Source: Oleispira sp036960605
Lineage (GTDB): Bacteria; Pseudomonadota; Gammaproteobacteria; Pseudomonadales; Oceanobacteraceae
DNA length: 64,000 nt
Assembly (NCBI GenBank): GCA_036960605.1
Contig: JBALXI010000002.1
Location: forward strand, 186,001-250,000
Direction of reading: 5' to 3'
The notes under the pieces: model-generated
The model's input: only the letters and a program-made list of their open reading frames with translations
What the model was told of the DNA's origin: nothing
The model's database searches: none
In this document: positions 26,780-35,815 of the stretch, in pieces
How the letters are laid out: each line of letters opens with the position of its first letter
How positions within the stretch are numbered: the stretch's first letter is position 1
Made by a program: the position numbers and the translations under genes

Positions 26780-27196
26780 ATGAAGCAACCTCAAACATTA
26801 CCGTCGTCCCTTAAGATAGCGGCCGAAGTTGATGCAGCTTTAGCGGCGGCGGGATTAACCGGGCCACAAGTAGAGCGTGAAGCGATTCCTTTATATCTTT
26901 CATTCATCGAAGAGATGATGGATGCCGAAGGCAAATTATCACTAGATTTTAATCCTTCTGCGGCGCGAGATATTGCTAAGCACCTTGTGATATGGGCGGA
27001 GGAGAGGGGGATGAGTGAGCAAATTATATTGGCTTGTATCTCGGAGCATCTTGATGAAACGTTATTATTGACCAGTGCTCATGGTACGTTGAGTGATATG
27101 AAGCGGCGTAAGTTATTGAATTTGAATCAACAAATCACTGATTTTATTTCGTTATTGCTGTCTCAGGCTGCTATTAATACGAATAAAGGATTATAA
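26780..27196 (+). CDS. Small helical protein of unknown function
   Basis: 138 residues, cytoplasmic and largely helical (AAEVDAALAAAGLTGPQVEREAIPLYLSFIEEMM ... LHLV-type amphipathic segments), without Cys or obvious catalytic motif. The ATG is chosen over two in-frame TTG codons because AAAGG lies 9 bases upstream. It is divergent from the 290-residue unknown; the two may share a control region. Not recognised. Confidence 0.65.
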   Translation: MKQPQTLPSSLKIAAEVDAALAAAGLTGPQVEREAIPLYLSFIEEMMDAEGKLSLDFNPSAARDIAKHLVIWAEERGMSEQIILACISEHLDETLLLTSAHGTLSDMKRRKLLNLNQQITDFISLLLSQAAINTNKGL

Positions 27197-27210
27197 CTCT
27201 TCGTTTTAAG

Positions 27211-27433
27211 TAGCCTCGTTTTAATGTAACTATTCGGCAGGTTTTAAAAACGATCCATGAATGGGTATTTATTCCACAAAACGGCGTAAATACTTCCCTG
27301 TAGCCTTAGTTCGGTCAGTCGTTGCAGGTTTTCACGCCGCTACGCTCCATGCCTCGCATATTTGTTCCACAAACATCCAATAATGGATCTTATTCTGTCT
27401 AAATTTGAACTACCTGAATAGCCTCGTTTTAAT
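27211..27433. repeat. Palindromic, MITE-like intergenic element with flanking direct repeats
   Basis: A 15-bp direct repeat TAGCCTCGTTTTAAT occurs at 27211-27225 and 27419-27433. Between them lie imperfect terminal inverted repeats: TATTCGGCAGGTT (27231) against AACTACCTGAATA (27408-27420), and GATCCATGAATGGG (27252) against CAATAATGGATC (ending 27389). Both inner arms carry an ATTCCACAAA / TTTGTTCCAC-type motif. No ORF spans it. The pattern fits a non-autonomous mobile repeat or a structured intergenic repeat family; other copies would have to be found elsewhere in the genome. Confidence 0.5.
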
Positions 27434-27461
27434 TAGACTTTAAATAAGGTGAGAATGGCAC

Positions 27462-27950
27462 TTATTTACTGGTTTGAGGGAGTTGGCGCGCAGAAGCCAT
27501 GTTTTGAATAACGATACTCATTTTATCGACTTGCTGACGGATACTGTAAGGGATTTCTAGTTCATCGAACTTCGATTTAAAGTTGTCCAATAAATCTACC
27601 GCATTAATAGTCTCTTTAGTTTCGGTCAATTGACGTGCTAATGAGAGTGAGCGCATACCATTAATATCACTGGAGCCAATGAAACCATAATCATTCAGTT
27701 TTGTTTGCAGTTGATTCATTTGCTCGTTATCCAATGCGGTAACGTCAAATTCTTGTGATAGGTATTCTAAATAAGTGGCACGATTTGAAAGGTGTAATTC
27801 TTCGGGCAGAGAATCTTTATCTTGCTGAGGTAAAACAGAGGTAGGGCCTACCGCTTCAGTCTTTGAGGTATCTTGGGCCTTATTTTGTGCACTGCTTGGA
27901 GCGCTAAAAGGCTGGTTTTGCATGTAACTGCTGAGACGGTCAAGGATCAT
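27462..27950 (-). CDS. Uncharacterised protein
   Basis: 162 residues. A low-complexity N-terminal third, rich in Gln, Ser and Pro (residues ~10-50), is followed by a helical domain (TYLEYLSQEFDVTALDNEQMNQLQTKLNDYGFIGSSDINGMRSLSLARQL) and a second helical stretch. No signal peptide. TAGGAG ribosome site. Not recognised. The layout (disordered head, helical tail) resembles small accessory proteins but gives no function. Confidence 0.65.
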   Translation of the reverse strand: MILDRLSSYMQNQPFSAPSSAQNKAQDTSKTEAVGPTSVLPQQDKDSLPEELHLSNRATYLEYLSQEFDVTALDNEQMNQLQTKLNDYGFIGSSDINGMRSLSLARQLTETKETINAVDLLDNFKSKFDELEIPYSIRQQVDKMSIVIQNMASARQLPQTSK

Positions 27951-28037
27951 AGCGCAGCTCCTAATAAGTCAGTTATATCGAAGATAATGAATAAATGCAG
28001 AAGCCGTGCCATATAGAGTATTTATAGAGTTTTAGGG

Positions 28038-28709
28038 TTAAAACTTCCAATTGACCATTAAGTTGGGACCTGCAGCGGCAACAAATAAACGCTGCTGATC
28101 AGTTTTTGCCGTTTGCAGCGAGTAGTTTCCGCTCTGGTAGGTTTGCTGAGCTGCCATCATTGCTTGGGGAGTTGTATAAACTTTGAATTCACTCACCGCC
28201 ATACCGGTCGCGAATGTGAGCCAGCCATCGATAGGGCGCTTGTCATCGTAAGCCACGGCTAATCCTGCTAAACCATTCACTAAACCTGCTAATAGGTGGT
28301 TGGTCCAGCTTTGTTCATAAGCTTCGCGGGCAGCGGCTTTGGCTAACCAGGCTTCAGCTTGTTGCAATTTCGCGCTTGTTTGAGCACTGCTATTACTTTC
28401 CATTTGCTGTAGCTGATCACTGTAGTTATGACTTCTCATCGGGTTCATTAGCATATCAGCGGCGCCTAAAAAGCTGGTGACTGCGCCCACGCTCATATCG
28501 TATTGAAGCTTGTCATCATCAACGGTATTGGCTGCAATTCCTTGCACCGTCGCCGCCGTTCCTAAAAAACCGAGCCAACCCCATTGCCACGTCTGGCTAT
28601 GTTCACGGTTTTGTTCAAATTGTTGTTGAATAAAATCAATTCTTTGTTGTTCGTCAGCTTGGCTGCTGAACGCTGTCAATAGAGCCAGAGTGAGTGTGAT
28701 GATACGCAT
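28038..28709 (-). CDS. Secreted or membrane-associated protein of unknown function
   Basis: 223 residues with a clear signal peptide (MRIITLTLALLTAFSSQADE). The mature part has a Gln-rich N-terminal helix and three glycine/alanine-rich hydrophobic stretches (GWLGFLGTAATVQGIAANTV, GAVTSFLGAADMLM, LLAGLVNGLAGLAVAYDD). It ends PNLMVNWKF, a terminal Phe as in many outer-membrane barrels, though the length and composition do not suggest a full barrel. It lies between the 162-residue unknown and fadL on the same strand. Not recognised. Confidence 0.65.
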   Translation of the reverse strand: MRIITLTLALLTAFSSQADEQQRIDFIQQQFEQNREHSQTWQWGWLGFLGTAATVQGIAANTVDDDKLQYDMSVGAVTSFLGAADMLMNPMRSHNYSDQLQQMESNSSAQTSAKLQQAEAWLAKAAAREAYEQSWTNHLLAGLVNGLAGLAVAYDDKRPIDGWLTFATGMAVSEFKVYTTPQAMMAAQQTYQSGNYSLQTAKTDQQRLFVAAAGPNLMVNWKF

Positions 28710-28749
28710 AGCGGTTTCCTGAGTTTTTATTATTGTATTTTTTTATTAT

Positions 28750-28782
28750 AAAAAAGGCGGCAATTAAAGTGCCGCCCTTTTT
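28750..28782 (-). terminator. Rho-independent terminator downstream of fadL
   Basis: Stem GGCGGCA / TGCCGCC with a seven-base loop, flanked by A-runs on the left (T-run when read on the minus strand) and five T on the right. It terminates fadL and separates it from the next minus-strand gene. Confidence 0.85.
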
Positions 28783-28808
28783 GGTTTTCAATTTAAAGCG
28801 GTAATGCT

Positions 28809-30176
28809 TTAGAACTTCATGTTGATACCTGCCGCAAGGGATAAAACGTCAGTAGTAACGTCTCCCTTAAGCTGGCTTAGGTTTTGGCTTGGATCGGCTA
28901 CATTGCCTTGAGCAATTGATCGCTTTTGCTGCAGCGTTTTTTGTAGACCAAAATCAAATGCTAGGTCTTCATTCATATCATACGTTAAGCCAAATGAGAT
29001 GGCCTTGTAATCATCAAATGCAAAGTCTAATTTAGTATTCTCATTTTCAATCGGCGTTTGGTCTAATGCAAAACCGGTACGCAGTTTCAAGCTAGGGCTT
29101 AGTTGATAAGAGCCGCCTATCGCATAACGATAAGATTCTATCCAACCATAATTTTGCGGTGTTGCGACACCTTGAATCACAGCATTACCAGATTTAACCG
29201 TTAATTTATCGAAGCTTGACCATTGAGTCCACTGCACATCGGCTTGCAGAGAAAACTTACCAATACCTTGGTAAAAACTCAAATTTGCTTGGCTAGGCGT
29301 TTCTAACGTTGCGGTTCCTTTCGCTTTCGTATCGGTTAAGCCCGCAAGATCACCAAACCCTTCTGCTGCAGTGGGTACGTCTAAAGTGGCGTTACCTTGT
29401 AGGTTATGACTGATGCGATTTTTGTAATGTAAGCCGAGGCGGCTTTCAGGACTGAATTCGTACAACATACCCGCAGTGAAGCCAATGTTTAAGTCATCAC
29501 CTTTCATTTCGAATTGGCTGTCGTAAGTCGTATCACCCACGCTGGAGATACCTAAACTCGCACAGTTGAAAGGTGCGAGTTCACCTTGTGCTTCTGCGCC
29601 GAAGCACAAAGCGCTGGTATTCACGGATTGAGCGACGGTCGCGCTTAGGTATTGCATAATCATGCTGATACCCAGAGATAGATTGTCGCTGACTTTAAAG
29701 CCTAAAGCGGTGCCGAAATCAATGCCTGTAATACTGCTTTCGGTGGCGAAATAACGTCCTACCGAATCATTACCAAAATCGGTGCCGGTTGCATAAGGTG
29801 CATTTAAATAAGCACCAAAGACAAAGTTATCACTCATTGGGGCTGAGAAATAGATAGACGGTAAAATATCAAAAGCCTCGGCGCTGACGTCTTTACCACT
29901 GACATTATCTGCGTCCTCTTGAAGGGTGCTTGAAGTCCCGTCAAATTCTGATTTAACCGAAATAGCTGAAAGGTTAATCGTCAGTTGCTTTTGCTTTAAC
30001 CGGGTGAGGCCGGCAGGGTTATAAAAAGCAGTTGATGCATCATCGGCTTGAGCGGCGCCGCCTGAGAAAGCATCACCTAAACGTAGGGCAGATTGTTCAT
30101 CGACATAGAAACCTTGTGCGAGGGCTAACTGTGCACTGGTGAGACCGATTGCTAGGGCAAGTGTTTTTTTTATCAT
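28809..30176 (-). CDS. fadL: FadL-family outer-membrane long-chain fatty acid transporter
   Basis: 455-residue OmpP1/FadL/TodX barrel. A signal peptide ends at LALAQ, followed by GFYVDEQSALRLGDAFSGGAAQADDASTAFYNPAGLTRL, which contains the family's hatch-domain NPA motif. The barrel has typical alternating strands (SLGISMIMQYL, LGLHYKNRISHNLQGNATLDVPT) and ends in a C-terminal Phe (LAAGINMKF). FadL proteins bind long-chain fatty acids or hydrophobic compounds and move them laterally across the outer membrane. It is divergent from a TetR regulator 250 bp away that may control it. Confidence 0.94.
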   Translation of the reverse strand: MIKKTLALAIGLTSAQLALAQGFYVDEQSALRLGDAFSGGAAQADDASTAFYNPAGLTRLKQKQLTINLSAISVKSEFDGTSSTLQEDADNVSGKDVSAEAFDILPSIYFSAPMSDNFVFGAYLNAPYATGTDFGNDSVGRYFATESSITGIDFGTALGFKVSDNLSLGISMIMQYLSATVAQSVNTSALCFGAEAQGELAPFNCASLGISSVGDTTYDSQFEMKGDDLNIGFTAGMLYEFSPESRLGLHYKNRISHNLQGNATLDVPTAAEGFGDLAGLTDTKAKGTATLETPSQANLSFYQGIGKFSLQADVQWTQWSSFDKLTVKSGNAVIQGVATPQNYGWIESYRYAIGGSYQLSPSLKLRTGFALDQTPIENENTKLDFAFDDYKAISFGLTYDMNEDLAFDFGLQKTLQQKRSIAQGNVADPSQNLSQLKGDVTTDVLSLAAGINMKF

Positions 30177-30426
30177 AATAAAGCTCCGTAATCTTTGGAA
30201 TAAACGGTTAAGGCACTTAAAGTTTATTTTTTTGATTGTGTACCATGGTTCTACTTTTATCAGAACAGTCGTGAACTTGCTAGTATTTAGTACGGCAATA
30301 GCTCACACTAAAGAATGAAAAGTGCTTACTGGTACATTTGTTCGGATGATAACTATGTAGTTTGTATGTCATTCTGCATGATAATGTCAGTAATGATTAA
30401 AGATTTTTTTGTGTTCGAGGAGCAGG

Positions 30427-31137
30427 ATGTCGCAGTTACCAGATTCATCATTGAGTTCAAAGCCGAATAGCGCGGTAAAATATCAAGGGCGTAAAACCAG
30501 TCGTGCCGGCAGTGAGCAGCGTCGACGTTTGATTTTGGAAGCTGCACTTAGAATTGTGATCCGAGAAGGCGTGCGTGGTATTCGCCACCGTGCAGTTGCT
30601 AAAGAAGCTGAAGTGCCACTAGCCGCGACGACGTATTACTTTAAAGATATCCAAGAGCTAATTAACGATACCTTTACCTTATATGCCGAGCAATCATTAG
30701 ACGTGGTGAATCAGTTTTCAATGCGCTTGTATGAGCCTTTAACCGGTGGCGAAGGTAAGTCATTTGTTGAAGCCATGGCCAATGCTGAGAATATGTCAGA
30801 AATTATTGCTGACAATATGACGCAATATGTCGTGGAACAAATCACCCAACATCGCGAAGCGTTAATTGCTGAGCAGGCATTTCGATACGAAGCGATTTTA
30901 AATCCTCATTTGCGTAAATTGGGTCAGGTCCATAAAGTGGCTCTGATGCAAAAGTTAACGGATTTATTGGGTATTATGCAATCGCCTAACCCAGCCGCGG
31001 ATGCTACGATCGTAATTTCGGTATTACACAGAATTGAATATGAAGGATTATTGGTCGAACCAGGAAATTTAGATCAAGCGGGTATTCGTGCAACACTTTC
31101 ACGTCAGTTAAACCTAATGCTTAATTCTAGGGCCTAA
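30427..31137 (+). CDS. TetR-family transcriptional regulator
   Basis: About 236 residues. The N-terminal HTH reads RRRLILEAALRIVIREGVRGIRHRAVAKEAEVPLAATTYYFKDIQELINDTF (about residues 35-85), with a helical ligand-binding domain beyond. ATG start with GAGGAG about 6 bases upstream. Divergent placement next to fadL suggests control of fatty acid uptake, but the ligand is unknown and I could not see the GAAAC-N4-GTTTC palindrome known for PsrA sites. Confidence 0.9.
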   Translation: MSQLPDSSLSSKPNSAVKYQGRKTSRAGSEQRRRLILEAALRIVIREGVRGIRHRAVAKEAEVPLAATTYYFKDIQELINDTFTLYAEQSLDVVNQFSMRLYEPLTGGEGKSFVEAMANAENMSEIIADNMTQYVVEQITQHREALIAEQAFRYEAILNPHLRKLGQVHKVALMQKLTDLLGIMQSPNPAADATIVISVLHRIEYEGLLVEPGNLDQAGIRATLSRQLNLMLNSRA

Positions 31138-31170
31138 TATTAAAGCCTAACGTTGCAATTGTATTGGCTA

Positions 31171-31195
31171 AGCTCTCGCTCATGAGGGCTTTTTT
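31171..31195 (+). terminator. Rho-independent terminator after the TetR gene
   Basis: Stem AGCTCTC / GAGGGCT (one G-T pair), loop GCTCAT, then six T ending the plus-strand transcript ahead of the convergent flavoprotein gene. Confidence 0.75.
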
Positions 31196-31220
31196 ATACC
31201 TGAATATTTATACCCACTTC

Positions 31221-32354
31221 TTATGCTTGAAAGCTAATCTCTGTAATCATCTCGGCAATCGCCAAACTTGCAGTCAGACCCGGACTCTCGATACCAAACA
31301 AATTAATTAATCCTGATATCGAGTGCTGTTTATCAGTTTGAATTATAAAATCTTTCGCACTCTCATCTGGCCCTGTTAATTTGGGGCGAATGCCGCAATA
31401 GCTAGCAACCAACTTATTCGAGTCAATACTTGGAAAGTATTGCTGAATAGCATGAATGAAATCTATTTTACGTTTCTCATCACATGAGTAATCTAACGTT
31501 TTAATAAACTCAACATCAGGACCAAAGCGCACTTGCCCAGATAAATCGAGCGTAGCATGTATGCCTAATCCTGTGGTGTTGCTATTAGGGACAGGATAAA
31601 TCAAGTGAGAGAAGGGGGCTTTAGTTTGGTAACTAAAATATTGACCGCGGCAATAATGATATTGAGGAATTAAACTCTGTGAATTCGACGTGCTTGTTAG
31701 CGCGATAATGTTTTTCGCCACTTCTGGGGCATGAAGTCCCGCACTATTAATCAATTGTTGGCAGTTGAAATCGAAAGGGCCGTCAGCGGTATTCACTCGA
31801 ACATGGAAACCTTGAAATGTTTGTTCGGCCGTTAAAAAATGGGTATTAGGGCTGTATAAAACCCCTTGTTGTTCTGCAAGCTTGAGTAAGGTTTGCATAT
31901 ATTGGTGGCTATCAATGATCCCGGTATTAGGGGATACCAAGGCCGCTCTTGCCAGCACGTTTGGCTCTAGTGCATGACATCTTTTTTGATTGATTAAATT
32001 GAGCGTGACGTTATTTTTTTTAGCGTTGGTCTGTATCGATTCAAGCTGCTTAATGTCACTTTCATCACGGGCAATGATCAACTTGCCAATACGCTTATAA
32101 GGTACAAAATATTGCTGGCAAAACTGATAAAGCAGCTTGCTCCCTTTAAAACAAAGTTTGGCTTTTAAACTATTTTCTGGATAATAAATACCGGCATGAA
32201 TGACTTCGCTATTGCGGCTACTGGTTTCACTGCCAAATTGGTGATGAGATTCAATTAAAAGTATTTTAGCATGAGGGAAGCGTTGACTGAGTTTAAATGC
32301 GATCGCAAGGCCTACGACGCCAGCACCGATAATACAGTGATCAAAGTTTTCCAT
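31221..32354 (-). CDS. FAD-dependent oxidoreductase of the L-2-hydroxyglutarate oxidase family
   Basis: 377 residues, DAO-type flavoprotein. The FAD-binding dinucleotide motif is CIIGAGVVGLAIAFKLSQRFP. The family block SSRNSEVIHAGIYYPENSLKAKLCFKGSKLLYQFC is highly typical of LhgO/L2HGDH enzymes, as are LVSPNTGIIDSHQYMQTL and INSAGLHAPEVA. Such enzymes oxidise L-2-hydroxyglutarate to 2-oxoglutarate, passing electrons to the quinone pool, but substrate is not certain from sequence. Divergent from the AbgT transporter gene. Confidence 0.88.
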   Translation of the reverse strand: MENFDHCIIGAGVVGLAIAFKLSQRFPHAKILLIESHHQFGSETSSRNSEVIHAGIYYPENSLKAKLCFKGSKLLYQFCQQYFVPYKRIGKLIIARDESDIKQLESIQTNAKKNNVTLNLINQKRCHALEPNVLARAALVSPNTGIIDSHQYMQTLLKLAEQQGVLYSPNTHFLTAEQTFQGFHVRVNTADGPFDFNCQQLINSAGLHAPEVAKNIIALTSTSNSQSLIPQYHYCRGQYFSYQTKAPFSHLIYPVPNSNTTGLGIHATLDLSGQVRFGPDVEFIKTLDYSCDEKRKIDFIHAIQQYFPSIDSNKLVASYCGIRPKLTGPDESAKDFIIQTDKQHSISGLINLFGIESPGLTASLAIAEMITEISFQA

Positions 32355-32421
32355 AAAGTTGGCGATCTTTTAATAGCAAGGTAGAGTGATTGTAAACCGC
32401 CATGCTAAAAAGGAAAGCACT

Positions 32422-33936
32422 ATGAAAAAAGTGTCAAGAGAATCGATCTGGGTTCGCCGCTTGTTAACGATAGAGCGCTGGGGGAATCGTTTACCGGCAC
32501 CGGCTTTATTATTTCTCTATTTGATTATTGCGATTATCATTATTTCTGCAGTCTGCCAGATGCTGGTGGTTGAAGGCATTCATCCTTCGACTAAAGAGGT
32601 GTTGCAGGTTAATTCCTTGTTATCCTTTGATGCGCTCCGTTGGTGGTTACAAAATGCAGTCAAAAACTTTATAACCTTTGCGCCTGTAGGTCCGGTCTTG
32701 GTAGTCATGTTGGGTTTGGGGATTGCTGAACACAGTGGTTTTTTATCGGCTTTATTACGGCGCTTATTACACGGTTTACCGGCGAGCGCATTAACCTTTG
32801 GCACCGTCATGATCGGTGTATTATCGAGCATCGCGGTTGATGCCGGTTATGTCGTCGCTATCCCTTTAAGTGGCATTATTTTTTCATTAGCAGGGCGTTC
32901 ACCTCTCGCCGGTATCGTCGCCTGTTTTGCGGGTGTCTCGGGTGGCTTCAGTGCCAACTTAATGGTGGGTCCTGTGGATGCTATTTTAGCGGGGATCAGC
33001 AGTGAAGCGGCACAACTAATCGATGCTGATTACCAGGTTAGCCCGCTAGCAAATTACTATTTTATGATTGTCTCTACGTTTGTTATTAGCGTGGTCGCAA
33101 CGGTAGTGACTCATAAGTGGGTGGAGCCTGCGTTAGCTAAAATGCCTCTAACCTATTTAAAACAAAAGGATAATCAAAACTTATTATTGACGCCGCGTGA
33201 GAATAAAGCGCTTAAGGTTTCTGTCGGTATTGTACTTCTGGCCATGCTTTTGATTGCAGCGATGGTCATTCCTGAAAATGGCGTATTACGTGATGCTGAG
33301 ACGGGCAGTATTGTACGTTCGCCCTTTATGTCAGGGCTGGTGGTTTTGATCGCGATTTTGGCCGGATTAGCAGGCGTTGTTTACGGTCGAATCAGTGGTG
33401 TCTACCAGCGCTATGATCAAGTCGTCGAAGGAATGGAAGGCGCGATGAAAACCTTGGCAGGCTATTTGGTACTGATGTTTTTTGCGGCACAATTTGTCAG
33501 CCTTTTTAGCTGGAGTAATCTTGGCGCTGTATTAGCCGTCAACGGAGCTGGCTTCTTGCAAAACTTGCAATTGCCTATGTTATTAAATCTGGTGTTATTC
33601 GTCTTTATGGCGGCTTCGATTAACTTGGTAGTGGGCAGTGCTTCGGCTAAGTGGGCGGTATTGGCGCCAGTATTTGTACCTATGCTAATGCTCAATGGTA
33701 TTTCCCCAGAAATTACGCAGACGGCATACCGTATCGGCGATTCCAGTACCAATATAATAACGCCATTAATGCCGTATTTCCCTTTGGTGGTGGCGTTAAT
33801 GCAGCGTTATGCGAGGAATGTGGGAGTCGGTACCTTGGTGGCCTTGATGCTGCCTTATTCAATAGCTTTTCTGTTGGTTTGGTCGGTGATGTTGGCACTT
33901 TGGGTCGGGATAGGTTGGCCGCTAGGGCCACTGTGA
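32422..33936 (+). CDS. AbgT-family transporter
   Basis: 504-residue inner-membrane protein with about eleven hydrophobic helices, of the p-aminobenzoyl-glutamate transporter family (WGNRLPAPALLFLYLIIAII, GLGIAEHSGFLSALLRR, GVSGGFSANLMVGPVDAILAGIS, ASAKWAVLAPVFVPMLML, RIGDSSTNIITPLMPYFPLVVALMQRYARNVGVGTLVALMLPYS). Members take up aminobenzoyl-glutamate or export sulfonamides using the proton gradient. I use the ATG with AAAGGAAAG ahead of it rather than an upstream start within the intergenic region. Confidence 0.93.
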   Translation: MKKVSRESIWVRRLLTIERWGNRLPAPALLFLYLIIAIIIISAVCQMLVVEGIHPSTKEVLQVNSLLSFDALRWWLQNAVKNFITFAPVGPVLVVMLGLGIAEHSGFLSALLRRLLHGLPASALTFGTVMIGVLSSIAVDAGYVVAIPLSGIIFSLAGRSPLAGIVACFAGVSGGFSANLMVGPVDAILAGISSEAAQLIDADYQVSPLANYYFMIVSTFVISVVATVVTHKWVEPALAKMPLTYLKQKDNQNLLLTPRENKALKVSVGIVLLAMLLIAAMVIPENGVLRDAETGSIVRSPFMSGLVVLIAILAGLAGVVYGRISGVYQRYDQVVEGMEGAMKTLAGYLVLMFFAAQFVSLFSWSNLGAVLAVNGAGFLQNLQLPMLLNLVLFVFMAASINLVVGSASAKWAVLAPVFVPMLMLNGISPEITQTAYRIGDSSTNIITPLMPYFPLVVALMQRYARNVGVGTLVALMLPYSIAFLLVWSVMLALWVGIGWPLGPL

Positions 33937-33972
33937 TTGTTTTAGCTTAGTCAGGGTGAAAGTTTCATTGAT

Positions 33973-33998
33973 AAGGTAAGGCTGAATGCGCTTACCTT
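33973..33998. repeat. Inverted repeat downstream of the AbgT gene
   Basis: Perfect 8-bp arms AAGGTAAG and CTTACCTT around a ten-base loop, between two convergent genes. No T-run follows, so it may be a weak terminator or a mRNA 3' stabilising hairpin. Confidence 0.45.
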
Positions 33999-34023
33999 AA
34001 TCGTCTGAGCTTGTAGTGAACAA

Positions 34024-35046
34024 CTAACCTTCTAACTTTTCAACACATTCATAGTGACCAGGGTTTGTTCTGCAGCGCAGCTTGAATAGAATTTTAAGCA
34101 TACGTGCATCGTAGATGCCTTCGTTTTTTAATTCAATGCGAACTTGTCGTAGCATCTCTTTGTATTTTTCCTGCTTTTCTTTGGACAAGTCTACCCAGTA
34201 TTTTTTAGGGATGTTCTTTTCGGCTTGAAGAATGTGCTCTAGTGCTTTGTTGAAATTCTGGTAAGCGTATTCACGACTTTTTTGTCCAAACTGATCTGGG
34301 AAACGATCTTTTCGTAAAATTAGCTGACCATTCATTTGGGCAAGGTTAAAACGTAATATGCCGCCTTTATCGCCCATGCCTTTGTACATTTCAAAAGGTT
34401 CATAAGCAATGGCTGGAGCGTAGGCCAGATCAACAAAGCCATTATTAAAGCGAGGGGCGAAGGTCGCGATGCTAACCGGCACCATGGTTGCACCAATGTG
34501 CTTAACCACTTTGATCGAGGCGACATCGTAATCGATGGTGGCAAGACGTTTGCCGGCAGCGGCTTCTACCGAATTGATCTCTTTATCGCGGACGAATACA
34601 AAGACAGCACCGGCAGGCATGATGCCAGCCACTTCGTAGTTACCCTCAATCATATATTTACTGGCTCTAGGGTTGGCTAACATGCCTACGAGTTTGCGCA
34701 TCTGTTCGTAGTTATCAATAGCACCGACGGCTTCAATAGTAGCGGTAAACTTATTAAATGGGCGTATGCGTGTACCTGTTAAGCCTACGGCATCGCAATG
34801 TCCTGCTTTGAAATCGGCTAAGGCGACGGCTTCATTAGTATGAACCTGTAAGTCGAGCTTTACTCCCCATTCGAGTGCCATGGCTTTGTAATCAACCATA
34901 CCTTGGTAGGCTGGTCCTTTTTGGCCAATAGGATCAAACACACAGAAGCTGCGGGTCGGTAGCTCTTTGGCCTGTATAGAGAGGCTGGTTAAGCATAAAG
35001 AGAGCAGGAAAATAAACGGATTAGAGAATTGTCTTATGAAATGCAT
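34024..35046 (-). CDS. Putative periplasmic solute-binding protein (AdeT1/2-like, DUF6091)
   Basis: 340 residues from the chosen ATG. A signal peptide (MHFIRQFSNPFIFLLSLCLTSLSIQAKE) leads into a type-2 binding-protein-like domain: RSFCVFDPIGQKGPAYQGMVDYKAMALEWGVKLDLQVHTNEAVALADFKAGHCDAVGLTGTRIRPFNKFTATIEAVGA. It resembles the AdeT1/AdeT2 family once linked to Acinetobacter drug resistance but now regarded as solute-binding proteins of unknown ligand. No TRAP or ABC membrane component is adjacent. A longer reading would use a TTG at 35100 and no ribosome site. Confidence 0.8.
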   Translation of the reverse strand: MHFIRQFSNPFIFLLSLCLTSLSIQAKELPTRSFCVFDPIGQKGPAYQGMVDYKAMALEWGVKLDLQVHTNEAVALADFKAGHCDAVGLTGTRIRPFNKFTATIEAVGAIDNYEQMRKLVGMLANPRASKYMIEGNYEVAGIMPAGAVFVFVRDKEINSVEAAAGKRLATIDYDVASIKVVKHIGATMVPVSIATFAPRFNNGFVDLAYAPAIAYEPFEMYKGMGDKGGILRFNLAQMNGQLILRKDRFPDQFGQKSREYAYQNFNKALEHILQAEKNIPKKYWVDLSKEKQEKYKEMLRQVRIELKNEGIYDARMLKILFKLRCRTNPGHYECVEKLEG

Positions 35047-35226
35047 AGTTTTTATCAGCCACTTAGGGTCATTATTATTCTTGGGCGCTATGATAATCAA
35101 AAAGAGCTAAGGCTGTCCTGTTATTTTTAGATTAAGCGGTATTCATTGCATTGATCTAGCTGGTATTCGTGGTATCGAATGGTTAGTATGGCGCCGACTT
35201 TTTATCGGTGTAATTTGGGGTGCTAT

Positions 35227-35424
35227 ATGACAACAGAACAATTTGAAACTTGGTCACTTTATATCGGAATAGCGGTACTCATTTCCTTCATGTTCTTTAT
35301 TATTTATGATCTGGGAAAGAAGTCAGGCGCAGGGAGATTTGGTAATTTTATCTTGTTCCTAGCTCTAGGATTAGGTATGGCGGGTTTTATGATTAAGCTC
35401 GTTCTGCAGTTTTTTATGGAATAG
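35227..35424 (+). CDS. DUF2788 small membrane protein
   Basis: 65 residues with two hydrophobic helices (IGIAVLISFMFFIIYDL and FILFLALGLGMAGFMIKLVLQFF) and a KKSGAGRFGN loop, matching the DUF2788 pattern. The ATG begins MTTEQFETW; the longer upstream reading is ignored because it adds no conserved sequence. Function unknown. Confidence 0.8.
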   Translation: MTTEQFETWSLYIGIAVLISFMFFIIYDLGKKSGAGRFGNFILFLALGLGMAGFMIKLVLQFFME

Positions 35425-35535
35425 CAATGATTTGTCTTTTAAAGGCTGACTAATGCGGCTTTTAATCGAGTAAACATGATTTGAGTTAAGTCTTTTTATC
35501 TGCAGCGCTCTACACTGTATAAAAAGGAGATCTTT

Positions 35536-35802
35536 ATGGCTGATAAAAAACTACACCAATTATTAACTCAAGTACACGAACAGCTGCAGCAGCAGGATAG
35601 TCTAGATGACGAAAGCCAAGCGTTATTGCAGCAAGTCCTTAGCGATGTGAAAACAGCGTCTGGGGCGGGCAATCTAGACGAAATACAGCAGGATTTATCC
35701 GAACGTATTGAGCAACAAGCGGTTCAGTTTGAGCAGGCCCACCCAACGCTAGCGGAAATCCTACGTCAGATTATGGATACCCTCGGTCGAATCGGAGTAT
35801 AA
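35536..35802 (+). CDS. DUF4404 family protein
   Basis: 88-residue Gln-rich cytoplasmic helical protein (LLTQVHEQLQQQDSLDDESQALLQQVLSDV, then FEQAHPTLAEILRQIMDTLGRIGV), consistent with DUF4404. AAGGAG ribosome site. It is 13 bp upstream of the CBS-domain gene, so the two form a probable operon. Function unknown. Confidence 0.8.
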   Translation: MADKKLHQLLTQVHEQLQQQDSLDDESQALLQQVLSDVKTASGAGNLDEIQQDLSERIEQQAVQFEQAHPTLAEILRQIMDTLGRIGV

Positions 35803-35815
35803 GGAGCACGCTGTA

